The position numbers and the translations under genes were made by a program. A stretch of DNA of 64,000 nt from an uncultured Paracoccaceae bacterium. GTDB taxonomy: Bacteria > Pseudomonadota > Alphaproteobacteria > Rhodobacterales > Rhodobacteraceae. The stretch lies in contig CANMQX010000007.1 in assembly GCA_947500135.1 (NCBI GenBank), positions 124,001 to 188,000 on the forward strand. Direction: 5' to 3'. Positions 10,263 through 18,663 of this stretch are shown here, one piece after another (position 1 is the first letter of the stretch; each line of letters begins with the position of its first letter). The notes beneath the pieces are model-generated. The model ran no database searches. It was given only the letters and a program-made list of their open reading frames with translations, and was not told the origin of the DNA.

Positions 10263-11312
10263 TTGCGCGCGACTGAACCCCAACCAAGGCTGGGTTCGCT
10301 GGCGGAATTGAAACTGGCATATCGCCTGCGTTGGAAGCGCAGGCGATTGTTGTTTCGATGCCTGCGCAAAAGGCGGCAATTGCATACGGTTCAGAACCGA
10401 ACGGCAACAATCCGAAAAGGGGCCATTCTGGGGTTTAGCTGCGTCCGTAACGAAGTTATCCGGCTTCCCTACTTCATGCAGCACCATCGCGACCTTGGGG
10501 TCGATCATTTTCTGTTTGTTGATAATGGCAGCGATGATGGCACCGCAGACTATCTTGCAGACCAACCGGATGTGTCGCTTTGGCGAACTGATCATAGCTA
10601 TCGGCTGTCGCGGTTCGGCATGGATTGGTTGGGTTGGTTGCAAATGAAATACGGGCACGGGCATTGGTGCCTGACCGTGGATGCGGATGAATTGCTGATC
10701 TATCCGCAGCATGACACGCGCAAGCTGCCGACCCTGACCGCATGGCTGGATGATCAAGGGCGGCAGTCCTTTGGCGCGCTTATGATCGAACTTTATCCGC
10801 GTGGGCCGGTCGGGCAGACCACTTATCAACCGGGAAAGGACCCCGTTGCGGCGCTACCGTTCTTTGACCCGGATAACTATCGCAACATATGGCACCCAAT
10901 TTTCCGAAACCTGTGGATACAAGGGGGCGTGCGCGACAGGGTGTTTTTTGGACCGGACCCGGCACGCGCACCAACACTCAACAAGACCCCGCTGATAAAG
11001 TGGGACCGCCGGTACGCCTATGTCAGCTCGACCCATCAAGTCTTGCCCAGGCACCTGCATGATGTCTTTGGCACGCCGCAATATGACAGGATGTCTGGCG
11101 CCCTTTTGCACACGAAATTCCTCGACATCGTCGTTGAAAAGTCGAAAGAGGAACAAATCCGCCAACAACACTTTGAAAACAGCGTAGTTTATGCAGAATA
11201 TCACAAAGCATTAACCAAAAACCCTGATCTTTGGTATGCCGGGTCCAGCCAATACGAAGGTTGGCGGCAGCTTGTCGATCTGGGATTAATGTCAAAGGGC
11301 ACTTGGGGTTGA
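10263..11312 (+). CDS. Glycosyltransferase family 2 protein (first of a tandem pair)
   Basis: A GT-A fold glycosyltransferase of up to 349 residues. The N-terminus is basic (RLRWKRRRLLFRCLRKRR) and is followed by the catalytic core: FSCVRNEVIRLPYF, FVDNGSDDGT, and the metal-binding acidic motif DADELLIYP. The pattern matches the Glyco_tranf_2_4 subgroup. No ATG fits the start; the frame opens 3 bases after the galU stop, with TTG codons at 10263 and 10308 as candidates, so the N-terminus is uncertain. It is clearly paralogous to the next gene along its whole length, down to the C-terminal motif (SKGTWG against SKGNWA). Donor and acceptor are unknown. Confidence 0.85.
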   Translation: MRATEPQPRLGSLAELKLAYRLRWKRRRLLFRCLRKRRQLHTVQNRTATIRKGAILGFSCVRNEVIRLPYFMQHHRDLGVDHFLFVDNGSDDGTADYLADQPDVSLWRTDHSYRLSRFGMDWLGWLQMKYGHGHWCLTVDADELLIYPQHDTRKLPTLTAWLDDQGRQSFGALMIELYPRGPVGQTTYQPGKDPVAALPFFDPDNYRNIWHPIFRNLWIQGGVRDRVFFGPDPARAPTLNKTPLIKWDRRYAYVSSTHQVLPRHLHDVFGTPQYDRMSGALLHTKFLDIVVEKSKEEQIRQQHFENSVVYAEYHKALTKNPDLWYAGSSQYEGWRQLVDLGLMSKGTWG

Positions 11313-11351
11313 TAAAGTGGTGGTTGAACCGGCGCGAAACGGGACATCTAG

Positions 11352-12362
11352 TTGAGTATCTTTCGATCATATTTGTTAAGACTTCAGCGCAAGCGCTGGA
11401 AAATCCGGGCGTTCCGCAAGCGGCGCGAACTGGTTGAGGTCAAGAACCGAACCAACACAATCAGACCAGATGACATCTTGTTGTTTTGTACCTTCCGAAA
11501 CGAAGACGTCCGTCTGCCCTATTTCTTTGAATATTACCGCAATCAGGGCGTTGATCACTTCGTTATGGTCAATAACGGCAGCACCGACGGCGGTGATGCA
11601 TATGCAGCCGCGCAACCGGATGTTTCATTGTGGTCAACCGATGCCGGATACGGCAATGCGCGTTTCGGAATGGATTGGCTGACCTATCTGCAATGGCGAT
11701 ACGGGCACGGGCACTGGGCACTGACGGTCGATGTGGATGAATTTTTCGTCTACCCGTTTTGCGATACGCGACCATTGGCGGCACTAGGCGACTGGCTGGA
11801 CGCGTCCGATGTGCGGTCCTTTGGGGCGCTGATGCTTGATCTTTACCCGCAGGGGCCGGTCAGCGAGGCCAGATATGAACGGGGCATGGACCCGCTGGAG
11901 ATCGCAAACTGGTTTGACGCAGGCAACTACACGATCAGCCAGAACAAACGCATGCGTAATCTGTGGATACAAGGTGGGCCACGGGCGCGGGCATTCTTTG
12001 CCGACAAACCAGAAAAATCGCCAGCGCTAAACAAGGTGCCATTCGTCAAATGGGACAGGCGGTACACCTATGTCAGCTCAACACACATGATCCTGCCGCG
12101 CGGGCTGAACCTTGTGTATGATCAGCAAGGCGGGGAAAAGACATCCGGTGCGTTGCTCCATGCGAAATTCATCAACACATTCGGTGAACGCGCGCAGGAA
12201 GAAGCGGCGCGAGGCGAGCATTACGGCGCTGGCCATGAATACCAACAATATGCCGAAACGGGCCAAGATGATCCCAAGCTCTGGACGAAATGGAGCGAAC
12301 AATACCTCAACTGGCGCCAGCTTGAGGTGCTGGGCCTGCTGTCCAAAGGAAACTGGGCATGA
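11352..12362 (+). CDS. Glycosyltransferase family 2 protein (second of a tandem pair)
   Basis: A 336-residue paralogue of the preceding gene, with the same arrangement: basic N-terminus (RLQRKRWKIRAFRKRR), FCTFRNEDVRLPYF, VNNGSTDGG, metal motif DVDEFFVYP and C-terminal SKGNWA. The start appears to be TTG 11352; no in-frame ATG precedes the conserved core. The stop overlaps the next start (ATGA at 12359), so translation is coupled. Tandem duplication with divergence suggests that the two enzymes add different sugars to one glycan, but specificity cannot be read from sequence. Confidence 0.87.
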   Translation: MSIFRSYLLRLQRKRWKIRAFRKRRELVEVKNRTNTIRPDDILLFCTFRNEDVRLPYFFEYYRNQGVDHFVMVNNGSTDGGDAYAAAQPDVSLWSTDAGYGNARFGMDWLTYLQWRYGHGHWALTVDVDEFFVYPFCDTRPLAALGDWLDASDVRSFGALMLDLYPQGPVSEARYERGMDPLEIANWFDAGNYTISQNKRMRNLWIQGGPRARAFFADKPEKSPALNKVPFVKWDRRYTYVSSTHMILPRGLNLVYDQQGGEKTSGALLHAKFINTFGERAQEEAARGEHYGAGHEYQQYAETGQDDPKLWTKWSEQYLNWRQLEVLGLLSKGNWA

Positions 12363-14059
12363 GCCTCGGTGTTATCGTCCTTGCCCATACCGCGTTGCAA
12401 CGGGCAGAGCAGGCCATCAGGCAATGGGCGGATGCTGGCTGCCCGGTCGTTGTGCATGTGGACAGGAAGGTCGATCAACACGAATACGCTGCCTTTGTCG
12501 ATGCGCTGTCCGATCTGGATCGGGTGAAATTTATCAGACGACATCGGTGTGATTGGGGGGGGTGGGAACTTGTTGCCGCGACGCAGAAAGCAGCGACGAA
12601 ACTGTTGGATAACCACCCCGAATTGCGACACATCTACCTCGCATCGGGCGCTTGCCTGCTGCTGCGGCCGGTGGCAGAGCTTTGCACATATCTTAATGCC
12701 AGACCCGAAACCGATTTCATCGAAAGCTCTACAACCGAAGACGTCCCCTGGACAGTTGGCGGGCTGGATGAGGAACGGTTCACACTGCGATTTCCATTTT
12801 CCTGGCGGCGGCATCGGCGAATTTTTGACCTCTATGTCAAATTGCAGCAGCTTATCGGTTTCAAACGACGCATTCCTACCGGGTTGGTCCCACATATGGG
12901 GTCGCAATGGTGGTGTCTGACGCGGCGCACGCTCAACGCTATTTTGACCGATCCCAAACGGCCCACCTATGACCGTTATTTCCGCAAGGTCTGGATTCCT
13001 GATGAGAGCTATTTCCAAACCATGGCACGGCTACATTCCACCAAGATCGAAAGCCGATCACTGACGCTGTCAAAGTTTGATTTTCAAGGTAAGCCGCATG
13101 TTTTCTACAACGATCACAAGGCTTTGCTGCGCCGCTCCGCCTGTTTTGTGGCGCGCAAGATCTGGCCGCGGGCAGATGAACTCTATGACACGTTCCCGCT
13201 GCCCTATGACAAACCAGAAGACCATGTCACACCGAACCCCAGTTCCGTCGACCGGGTATTTGCAAATGCGGTTGACCGGCGCACATTGGGGCGGCCGGGG
13301 CTTTATATGCAAAGCCGTTTCCCGACCATTGACCGGGAAAATGCGGTTACGGCAGGTCCATATTCCGTCTTGCAAGGATTTGCCGAGGTGTTCGACGATT
13401 TCGAGGGCTGGCTGACCAAGGCAACCGGCGGGGGCGATGTACATGGACATCTGTTCGCACCTGATCGCGCACATTTTACCGATGGTAGCCCGGTCTACGT
13501 TGGTGGTATGTCTGACCACCCGACGCTGCGGGACTACAACGCAAAGATGTTTCTGACCAACCTGATCTGGAACAATCGTGCCAAACATCAGGCGTTCCAG
13601 TTCGGTCCGATGGACACGCAAACGATCAATTGGATGGTGGCCAAAGATACCAACGCCCGTATCTCCGTTGTCTCTGGCGCGTGGATCATCTCCCTGTTTC
13701 TGGCGCGTGAAGAATTCTCAGACGTACGAAAAGAGGCGGCGCGCCTCCAACAAATCGAACATAAGCAGCTCAAGATACTGCGCTCGCCATTCACCAAAGC
13801 GCGGGTGCGGGTGATGACCTTGGCTGAATTTGTGCGCTCACCCATGGAAACGTTGCAAATCATTGTGGATGAGGTCAGCGAACAGCCTCATCCCCGACTG
13901 GCAGAGGCGCCAAGCATGGTAAAACTAGATGGACTTGGCGCATTCCTGCAGGATTTGCGTAATCAGGGCATGCACCCATTCCTGACCGGCGAATTCGCAG
14001 AGGACACAGATACAGGAACGTCATTGCAAACCCAACAAAAACCCTATCTGGTGCGCTGA
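12359..14059 (+). CDS. GT14 (Core-2/I-branching type) glycosyltransferase with large C-terminal domain
   Basis: A 566-residue protein. Residues 1 to about 265 resemble the Branch family of beta-1,6-N-acetylglucosaminyl/xylosyl transferases: it opens MSLGVIVLAHT, has VVVHVDRKVD, WGGWELV, and later PHMGSQWWCLTRRT and WIPDESYFQT, where the acidic residues of PDE are the likely catalytic site. The remaining 300 residues form a separate domain that I can only compare with the DUF5927-type extension of Rhodobacterales homologues; it contains VLQGFAEVFDDFEGWL and FGPMDTQTINWMV. It sits between the GT2 pair and the sulfotransferase in one transcription unit. The true donor sugar is unknown. Confidence 0.85.
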   Translation: MSLGVIVLAHTALQRAEQAIRQWADAGCPVVVHVDRKVDQHEYAAFVDALSDLDRVKFIRRHRCDWGGWELVAATQKAATKLLDNHPELRHIYLASGACLLLRPVAELCTYLNARPETDFIESSTTEDVPWTVGGLDEERFTLRFPFSWRRHRRIFDLYVKLQQLIGFKRRIPTGLVPHMGSQWWCLTRRTLNAILTDPKRPTYDRYFRKVWIPDESYFQTMARLHSTKIESRSLTLSKFDFQGKPHVFYNDHKALLRRSACFVARKIWPRADELYDTFPLPYDKPEDHVTPNPSSVDRVFANAVDRRTLGRPGLYMQSRFPTIDRENAVTAGPYSVLQGFAEVFDDFEGWLTKATGGGDVHGHLFAPDRAHFTDGSPVYVGGMSDHPTLRDYNAKMFLTNLIWNNRAKHQAFQFGPMDTQTINWMVAKDTNARISVVSGAWIISLFLAREEFSDVRKEAARLQQIEHKQLKILRSPFTKARVRVMTLAEFVRSPMETLQIIVDEVSEQPHPRLAEAPSMVKLDGLGAFLQDLRNQGMHPFLTGEFAEDTDTGTSLQTQQKPYLVR

Positions 14060-14061
14060 TT

Positions 14062-15495
14062 ATGTCGAATTTTGACTACTTCGTCGTGTTTGCCGAAATG
14101 CGAACAGGGTCGAATTACCTCGAAGCGAATATCAATCTGTTCGACGGTCTCAAATGCCATGGTGAGGCGTTCAATCCCAGCTTCATCGGTTACCCAAAAT
14201 ATGATGATCTGCTGGGGATGACCGTCGACGCGCGCAAGGAAAATCCAGACGCACTTCTTGACGCGATCAAAGCCGATGAAGGTCTGGCAGGTTTTCGGTT
14301 CTTTAGTGATCACGATCAACGCGTGCTTCCAACCTGCCTGTCTGACCCCCGCTGTGCCAAGATCATCCTGACACGCAACCCCGTTGACAGTTTCATCAGC
14401 TGGAAAATTGCCAAGGCGACAGGGCAATGGAAGCTGACAAATGCGACCCATGCCAAAGCTAGAAAAATCCAGTTCGACGGAACAGAATTTGCAGAATATC
14501 TGGATAAACTTCAGAAATTTCAGCAGCATTTGCAAAACGCATTGCAGCGTTCTGGGCAAACCGCCTTTTACCTGAATTACGATGATTTGGGTGAAGTCGA
14601 GATCATGAATGGTTTGGCGGCTTTTCTGGGCTGTGCGGATCGGCTGAATTCACTGGATCGCAAGCTCAAGAAACAGAACCCCGTACCGACAATCGATAAG
14701 GTCACCAACCCAGACGATATGAAGGCGGCGCTGGCGGGTTGGGATCGGTTCGACCTCGACCGAACACCGAATTTCGAACCACGTCGGGGGCCAATGATCC
14801 CCGCTTATGTGGCAGCACCTAAGTCCGGGCTTCTTTATCTGCCGCTACGCGGTGGGATTGATGACCAGATTGGCCAATGGATGGCTGATCTCGACAACCG
14901 ACCCTATAAAGACTTGCGCCGGCGGTTTTCGCAAAAGACGCTGCGCGAATGGAAACGCCGACATGCAGTCTATCGGAGTTTTGCCGTTCTACGGCATCCT
15001 GTCGCGCGCGCGCATGATGCGTTTTGCACGCATATCCTGTTTGAGGGGCCACAACTGTTCCCAAAGATTCGTCAAACGCTGCGGAAGGTACATAAGTTGC
15101 CGATCCCGGCTGACCCGCTCTTGCCACGCAACCTCAAGGGCTATGATATCAAGGCGCATCGCAAGGCGTTTCTGGCGTTTCTTGGCTTTGTCAAAAACAA
15201 CCTGTCGGCCCAAACCGCTGTGCGGACGGACCCGGCTTGGGCCAGCCAGCTGGCCGTCTTACAGGGGATGGCGCAGTTCGGATTACCCGATATGATCATG
15301 CGCGAAGACCAGTTGGAAAAGGATCTGTCATTCCTTTGCGATCAACTTGGAATCACCACCGTGCCACGTTTGCCGGATGGCGACGATATGAAGCTATCGC
15401 TCTTGCGCGAAATCTATGACAGCAGCATCGAGGAAGCTACGCAAGATGCCTATCCGCGCGATTACCTGTCTTTTGGATTTGGAGATTGGATGTGA
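14062..15495 (+). CDS. Two-domain sulfotransferase (NodH-like N-terminal half, second sulfotransferase-like half)
   Basis: A 477-residue protein. The N-terminal half has the PAPS 5'-phosphosulfate loop FAEMRTGSNYLE (about residues 9-20) and the 3'-phosphate motif ILTRNPVDSFISWK (about 108-121), as in NodH/Stf0 sulfotransferases that sulfate sugars. The second half starts near residue 250 and repeats the plan: AAPKSGLLYL for the 5' loop and FAVLRHPVARAHDAF for the 3' motif. It is therefore a tandem fusion of two sulfotransferase folds, with the second 5' loop changed from the usual consensus. It ends the glycan operon, one base from the convergent ptsN. The cysQ gene upstream disposes of the PAP produced. 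Confidence 0.87.
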   Translation: MSNFDYFVVFAEMRTGSNYLEANINLFDGLKCHGEAFNPSFIGYPKYDDLLGMTVDARKENPDALLDAIKADEGLAGFRFFSDHDQRVLPTCLSDPRCAKIILTRNPVDSFISWKIAKATGQWKLTNATHAKARKIQFDGTEFAEYLDKLQKFQQHLQNALQRSGQTAFYLNYDDLGEVEIMNGLAAFLGCADRLNSLDRKLKKQNPVPTIDKVTNPDDMKAALAGWDRFDLDRTPNFEPRRGPMIPAYVAAPKSGLLYLPLRGGIDDQIGQWMADLDNRPYKDLRRRFSQKTLREWKRRHAVYRSFAVLRHPVARAHDAFCTHILFEGPQLFPKIRQTLRKVHKLPIPADPLLPRNLKGYDIKAHRKAFLAFLGFVKNNLSAQTAVRTDPAWASQLAVLQGMAQFGLPDMIMREDQLEKDLSFLCDQLGITTVPRLPDGDDMKLSLLREIYDSSIEEATQDAYPRDYLSFGFGDWM

Positions 15496-15496
15496 T

Positions 15497-15961
15497 CTAA
15501 GCGGCTTGGCTCGAATGCACTTCTGTCAGAATTGTATGCAAGGTCCCGGGATCGCCATTCGCCCGGAGCTTTGCGCAGATGGAGGCGTCGCGTAATGTAC
15601 GGGATACCAGCGCCAGTGCCTTGAGGTGATCAACACCGGCATTTTGCGGGGCCAGCAGGGCAAACACCAAATCAACGGGCTGCCTGTCAATGGCATCAAA
15701 ATCCAACGGTTTTTCCAGGCGCAGAAAGATGCCTTTGACATCTGTGACGTTGGTCAACCGGGCGTGCGGCAGGGCAATTCCTTGGCCAACACCTGTCGGG
15801 CCAAGGTTTTCACGTTCCAACAGTGCATCAATCACTCGGGTTGCATTCAAATCGTAACAGGCCTCAGACAACTCGCCCAGATCATGGAAAAGGCGTTTCT
15901 TGCTGGTGCAGGAACCGATGGTCTTGACCGCGCCAACATCCAAGATCTGTGCAAGTTGCAT
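15497..15961 (-). CDS. ptsN: Nitrogen-regulatory phosphotransferase EIIA (PtsN)
   Basis: A 154-residue EIIA-Ntr protein, the terminal phosphoryl acceptor of the PTS-Ntr regulatory chain. The phosphorylated histidine is in GQGIALPHARL (about residue 70). The start at ATG 15961 (MQLAQIL) gives the usual family length and GAAAG-like spacing; ATG 15970 three codons upstream is the alternative. It closes the block lptC-lptA-lptB-hpf-ptsN. In many proteobacteria rpoN lies between lptB and hpf; here it does not, so PtsN is not co-transcribed with sigma-54. Confidence 0.93.
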   Translation of the reverse strand: MQLAQILDVGAVKTIGSCTSKKRLFHDLGELSEACYDLNATRVIDALLERENLGPTGVGQGIALPHARLTNVTDVKGIFLRLEKPLDFDAIDRQPVDLVFALLAPQNAGVDHLKALALVSRTLRDASICAKLRANGDPGTLHTILTEVHSSQAA

Positions 15962-15991
15962 CTGATACATCTTTCAAAAACTGGTCTTACT

Positions 15992-16567
15992 TCAACCCGC
16001 AGCTTTCGGATCGATCCAACCGATGTTCCCGTCGTCCCGTCTGTAGACGACATTTATTCCACTGTGTTTTTCGTTGCGAAAGACAAGCACCGGAGCACTT
16101 GCAATTTCCATCTGCATAACCGCCTCACCAACCGAAAGCGAAGGAATCTTTGCCTCCATCTCGGCCACGATCATGGCGTTTACATTATCTTGTGCCGCCT
16201 CATCCGACTCGTCCCTTGGTTCGAGGATATAGGACCCTGCATCAGAAAGTTCAACGGGTTGTGAACGTTCCTTGTGATGGTCTTTCAATCTCCGCTTGTA
16301 GCGGCGCAATTGCTTGTCCATCTTTTCGCCGCTGCTGTCGAATGCGGCATAAATCTCATTTGCACGACCCGTGGCCTGCGCGTTCAAACCAGTCGAAAGA
16401 TGCACGACGGATTCGCAGATAAACTCATGCCCCGACTTGGAAAAAACGACATATGCATCGGTCGGGCGACCGGCATACTTACTTAGTATTTCGTCTAATT
16501 CTGTCTTTACATGAGTTTGAAGTGCTTCGCCGATGTCGATCTGTTTGCCACTGATTTGGTACCGCAT
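15992..16567 (-). CDS. hpf: Ribosome hibernation-promoting factor, long form (HPF)
   Basis: A 191-residue long-form HPF, which dimerises 70S ribosomes in stationary phase. The N-terminal S30AE domain (residues 1-105) includes MRYQISGKQIDIG and the basic helix KQLRRYKRRLKDHHKE. A linker leads to the C-terminal dimerisation domain (about residues 130-191) with SVGEAVMQMEIASAPVLVFR and NVVYRRDDGNIGWIDP. ATG 16567 is chosen because AGGAGA precedes it at normal spacing; the longer frame is not supported. A 226-base gap separates it from lptB, so it may have its own promoter, with ptsN 30 bases downstream. Confidence 0.95.
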   Translation of the reverse strand: MRYQISGKQIDIGEALQTHVKTELDEILSKYAGRPTDAYVVFSKSGHEFICESVVHLSTGLNAQATGRANEIYAAFDSSGEKMDKQLRRYKRRLKDHHKERSQPVELSDAGSYILEPRDESDEAAQDNVNAMIVAEMEAKIPSLSVGEAVMQMEIASAPVLVFRNEKHSGINVVYRRDDGNIGWIDPKAAG

Positions 16568-16793
16568 CGTTTCTCCTATGTCTGATGTGATGACGTCAAA
16601 ACAATCCGCATTGCGCGGTCTGCTCGCCATACTATTGGAAAACGATAACGCCCGTTTGGTTCAACCTATCGTCGTGTCCGGGCATTTCTGCGGCCACAAT
16701 AAGAACAAGGTGAAGCGGGTCTGTCATCTCCTTCATTTGGCGTCAGAACGGGTCTGTTTGTCAATGACGCAGTGGTTAACGCGTTGACCAAAT

Positions 16794-17552
16794 TCACGTT
16801 ACACGAAAGTTGTCACCCAAGTATACACGCCGGACGTTCTCGTTTTGAACGACCTCATCCGTCGTCCCGCTCATCAAAACTTTGCCGTCATGCAGGATGT
16901 AAGCGCGATCCACGATCTGCAGCGTTTCCTGCACATTATGGTCGGTGATTAACACCCCAATGCCCCGGTTTTTCAGGTCTGCGACCAAGTGCCGTATCTC
17001 GCCCACGGCAATCGGATCAACGCCTGCAAATGGTTCATCAAGCAGAACATATTTCGGGCCAGCCGCAAGGCATCGGGCAATCTCCACACGCCTGCGTTCA
17101 CCGCCAGAAAGCGCCATGGCAGATGCGCGGCGCAAATGCTCTATCGAAAATTCAGACAGAAGTTGTTCCAGCCGCTCGCGCCTTTTGTGGCGATCATCCA
17201 CCGCGATTTCAAGAATCGCCATGATGTTATCTTCGACAGACATGCCCCGGAAAATCGACATCTCCTGTGGCAGATATCCGATTCCCATGCGCGCCCGGCG
17301 ATACATCGGCAGGGTTGTTACCTCGCGGCCATCCACGATGACCCGGCCACCTTCTGCAGTCACAAGCCCGGCAATGGCGTAGAAACAGGTCGTTTTACCC
17401 GATCCGTTGGGGCCCAACAGCGCCACGACCTCACCACGGCCCAGATCAATGCTGACATCACGAATGACGGGGCGCTTGCGATAGCTTTTGCGCAGATTGA
17501 TGATCCGCAATCCAGCTTCGCCGTCTTGAACCGTAAGGGCTGGACCGTCCAT
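16794..17552 (-). CDS. lptB: LPS export ABC transporter ATPase LptB
   Basis: A 252-residue ABC ATPase that powers LPS extraction from the inner membrane with LptFG. Walker A is GPNGSGKTTCFYAI (about residues 47-60), followed by the Q-loop region GYLPQEMSIFRGM, signature LSGGERRRVEIAR, Walker B YVLLDEPFAGVDP and the H-loop TDHN. It starts at ATG 17552, overlapping the lptA stop by one base (TGATG). A TTG one codon upstream was rejected. LptF and LptG are not in this window. Confidence 0.97.
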   Translation of the reverse strand: MDGPALTVQDGEAGLRIINLRKSYRKRPVIRDVSIDLGRGEVVALLGPNGSGKTTCFYAIAGLVTAEGGRVIVDGREVTTLPMYRRARMGIGYLPQEMSIFRGMSVEDNIMAILEIAVDDRHKRRERLEQLLSEFSIEHLRRASAMALSGGERRRVEIARCLAAGPKYVLLDEPFAGVDPIAVGEIRHLVADLKNRGIGVLITDHNVQETLQIVDRAYILHDGKVLMSGTTDEVVQNENVRRVYLGDNFRVT

Positions 17553-18031
17553 CAATTCTCGCCCTGTTGTAAAACGGTGCGCACGCGGCCTTCCATCACC
17601 GCCGAACCATCGGCAATGTTCACCACCATCTTCTCAGATGAAATCGCACTTAGCCCTTGGGTCAACAACACGTCGCCGGTCAGGGTCAAGGTTCCGGTGG
17701 CCAAGTCATAATCCGCATTTTTTGCCTCCGCCGCTTCAGTTGCGGTCACAAAAGTGACGCCGCCGGTCGCAACCAACCGTGAAATACTTCCTGTGGCTTC
17801 GGCGTACGACACTTCGACATTGGCGGCTGATACTTTCATTTCACCTTGGACAATGACGACATTGCCGGAGAAAATAGCCGTCCCGGTATGCTGATCCACC
17901 GATAGGTTATCGGCCGCGACCTCAACCGCCGCAGTATCATCCACCGTGATGCCGCCTAGGTTTATATTTGTCTGCGCGATGGACGCGTTTGCAACCAAAA
18001 GACCAATCATGCAGGCGAAAAATCTGAACAC
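17552..18031 (-). CDS. lptA: LPS transport periplasmic protein LptA
   Basis: A 159-residue periplasmic bridge protein of the LPS transport machine. An N-terminal signal peptide (MFRFFACMIGLLVANASIAQ, residues 1-20) is followed by OstA-type beta-jellyroll repeats (DQHTGTAIFSGNVVIVQGEM, VATGGVTFVT, ATGTLTLTGDVLLTQG). The initiation codon appears to be GTG 18031, with AGGAATCC upstream; ATG 18010 would cut into the signal peptide. It lies between lptC and lptB, the standard order. Sequence similarity in this family is low, so the call rests on signal, repeat pattern and position. Confidence 0.9.
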   Translation of the reverse strand: MFRFFACMIGLLVANASIAQTNINLGGITVDDTAAVEVAADNLSVDQHTGTAIFSGNVVIVQGEMKVSAANVEVSYAEATGSISRLVATGGVTFVTATEAAEAKNADYDLATGTLTLTGDVLLTQGLSAISSEKMVVNIADGSAVMEGRVRTVLQQGEN

Positions 18032-18055
18032 GGTGCGTGGATTCCTTGAATAAAG

Positions 18056-18661
18056 CTATTGTTGGTCTTGGGGTCGGTATATCAGGCGGACGCCTTGTGT
18101 GAACAGTATCTGTTGTCCGACCTCGTCTGCGGTTACGTGCAACGTCATCCGTCCAGCGGTCAATTCACCAAATGGCGCATGGATTTCTAGTACTCCGTCT
18201 GAGGTTACAAGACCGGTATCCAAAGCGGCGGTCAGCGCGCTTGTCTCCATCTGGTAGCCGCTGGATGTCTCCATCCGCACCAGGCCAAAGAAACGCGCGG
18301 TTCGCGAAACACCATTCACTTCACCGCTTGTGGCTGTGATATCGACGGTGGCACCTTGGTCATTATCTATCCCAACAACCACACGATCAATGCTGATCGT
18401 GTCCGGTTTTCCGATCTCTGGTTTGGCGCTTTGGGCAGAAATGGCAATGATCGCACCATCATCGGTAACACCTGAAAACAGCGGGGCCGAGATGCGTTGA
18501 TCCCGCGCCATGGCCTCAACTTCCGCGAATGAGATTTCTGGGGGTGGGCCTTTGTCACGGGCAAGCATGAACAGTGTTGATAGCAATCCTAACGCAGCCA
18601 ATGGCAGAATGATCTTGGACCATCCGACCAACCTGGAGTGAAGATTGTCCGTTGCTACCAT
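18056..18661 (-). CDS. lptC: LPS export periplasmic protein LptC
   Basis: A 201-residue bitopic protein. One transmembrane helix near the N-terminus (IILPLAALGLLSTLFMLA, about residues 14-32) anchors a periplasmic OstA-like domain with the pattern TATSGEVNGVSRTARF. In known systems LptC hands LPS from LptBFG to LptA. ATG 18661 is preferred over the track-long frame because it follows the kdsD stop by two bases (TGAAGATG) and removes an unlikely cysteine-rich leader. It precedes lptA by 24 bases. Confidence 0.88.
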   Translation of the reverse strand: MVATDNLHSRLVGWSKIILPLAALGLLSTLFMLARDKGPPPEISFAEVEAMARDQRISAPLFSGVTDDGAIIAISAQSAKPEIGKPDTISIDRVVVGIDNDQGATVDITATSGEVNGVSRTARFFGLVRMETSSGYQMETSALTAALDTGLVTSDGVLEIHAPFGELTAGRMTLHVTADEVGQQILFTQGVRLIYRPQDQQ

Positions 18662-18663
18662 CT

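Noticed and set aside
10263..12362. Frameshifted single glycosyltransferase
   Set aside because: Both frames carry the complete set of catalytic motifs, so these are two paralogous genes.
14062..15495. Two sulfotransferase genes joined by a sequencing error
   Set aside because: The frame is continuous with no stop or shift signal between the halves; a natural fusion is simpler.
16568..16793. A ~31-codon frame on the minus strand between lptB and hpf
   Set aside because: Its GGAG touches the ATG with no spacing, so initiation is unlikely, and no family pattern is visible.
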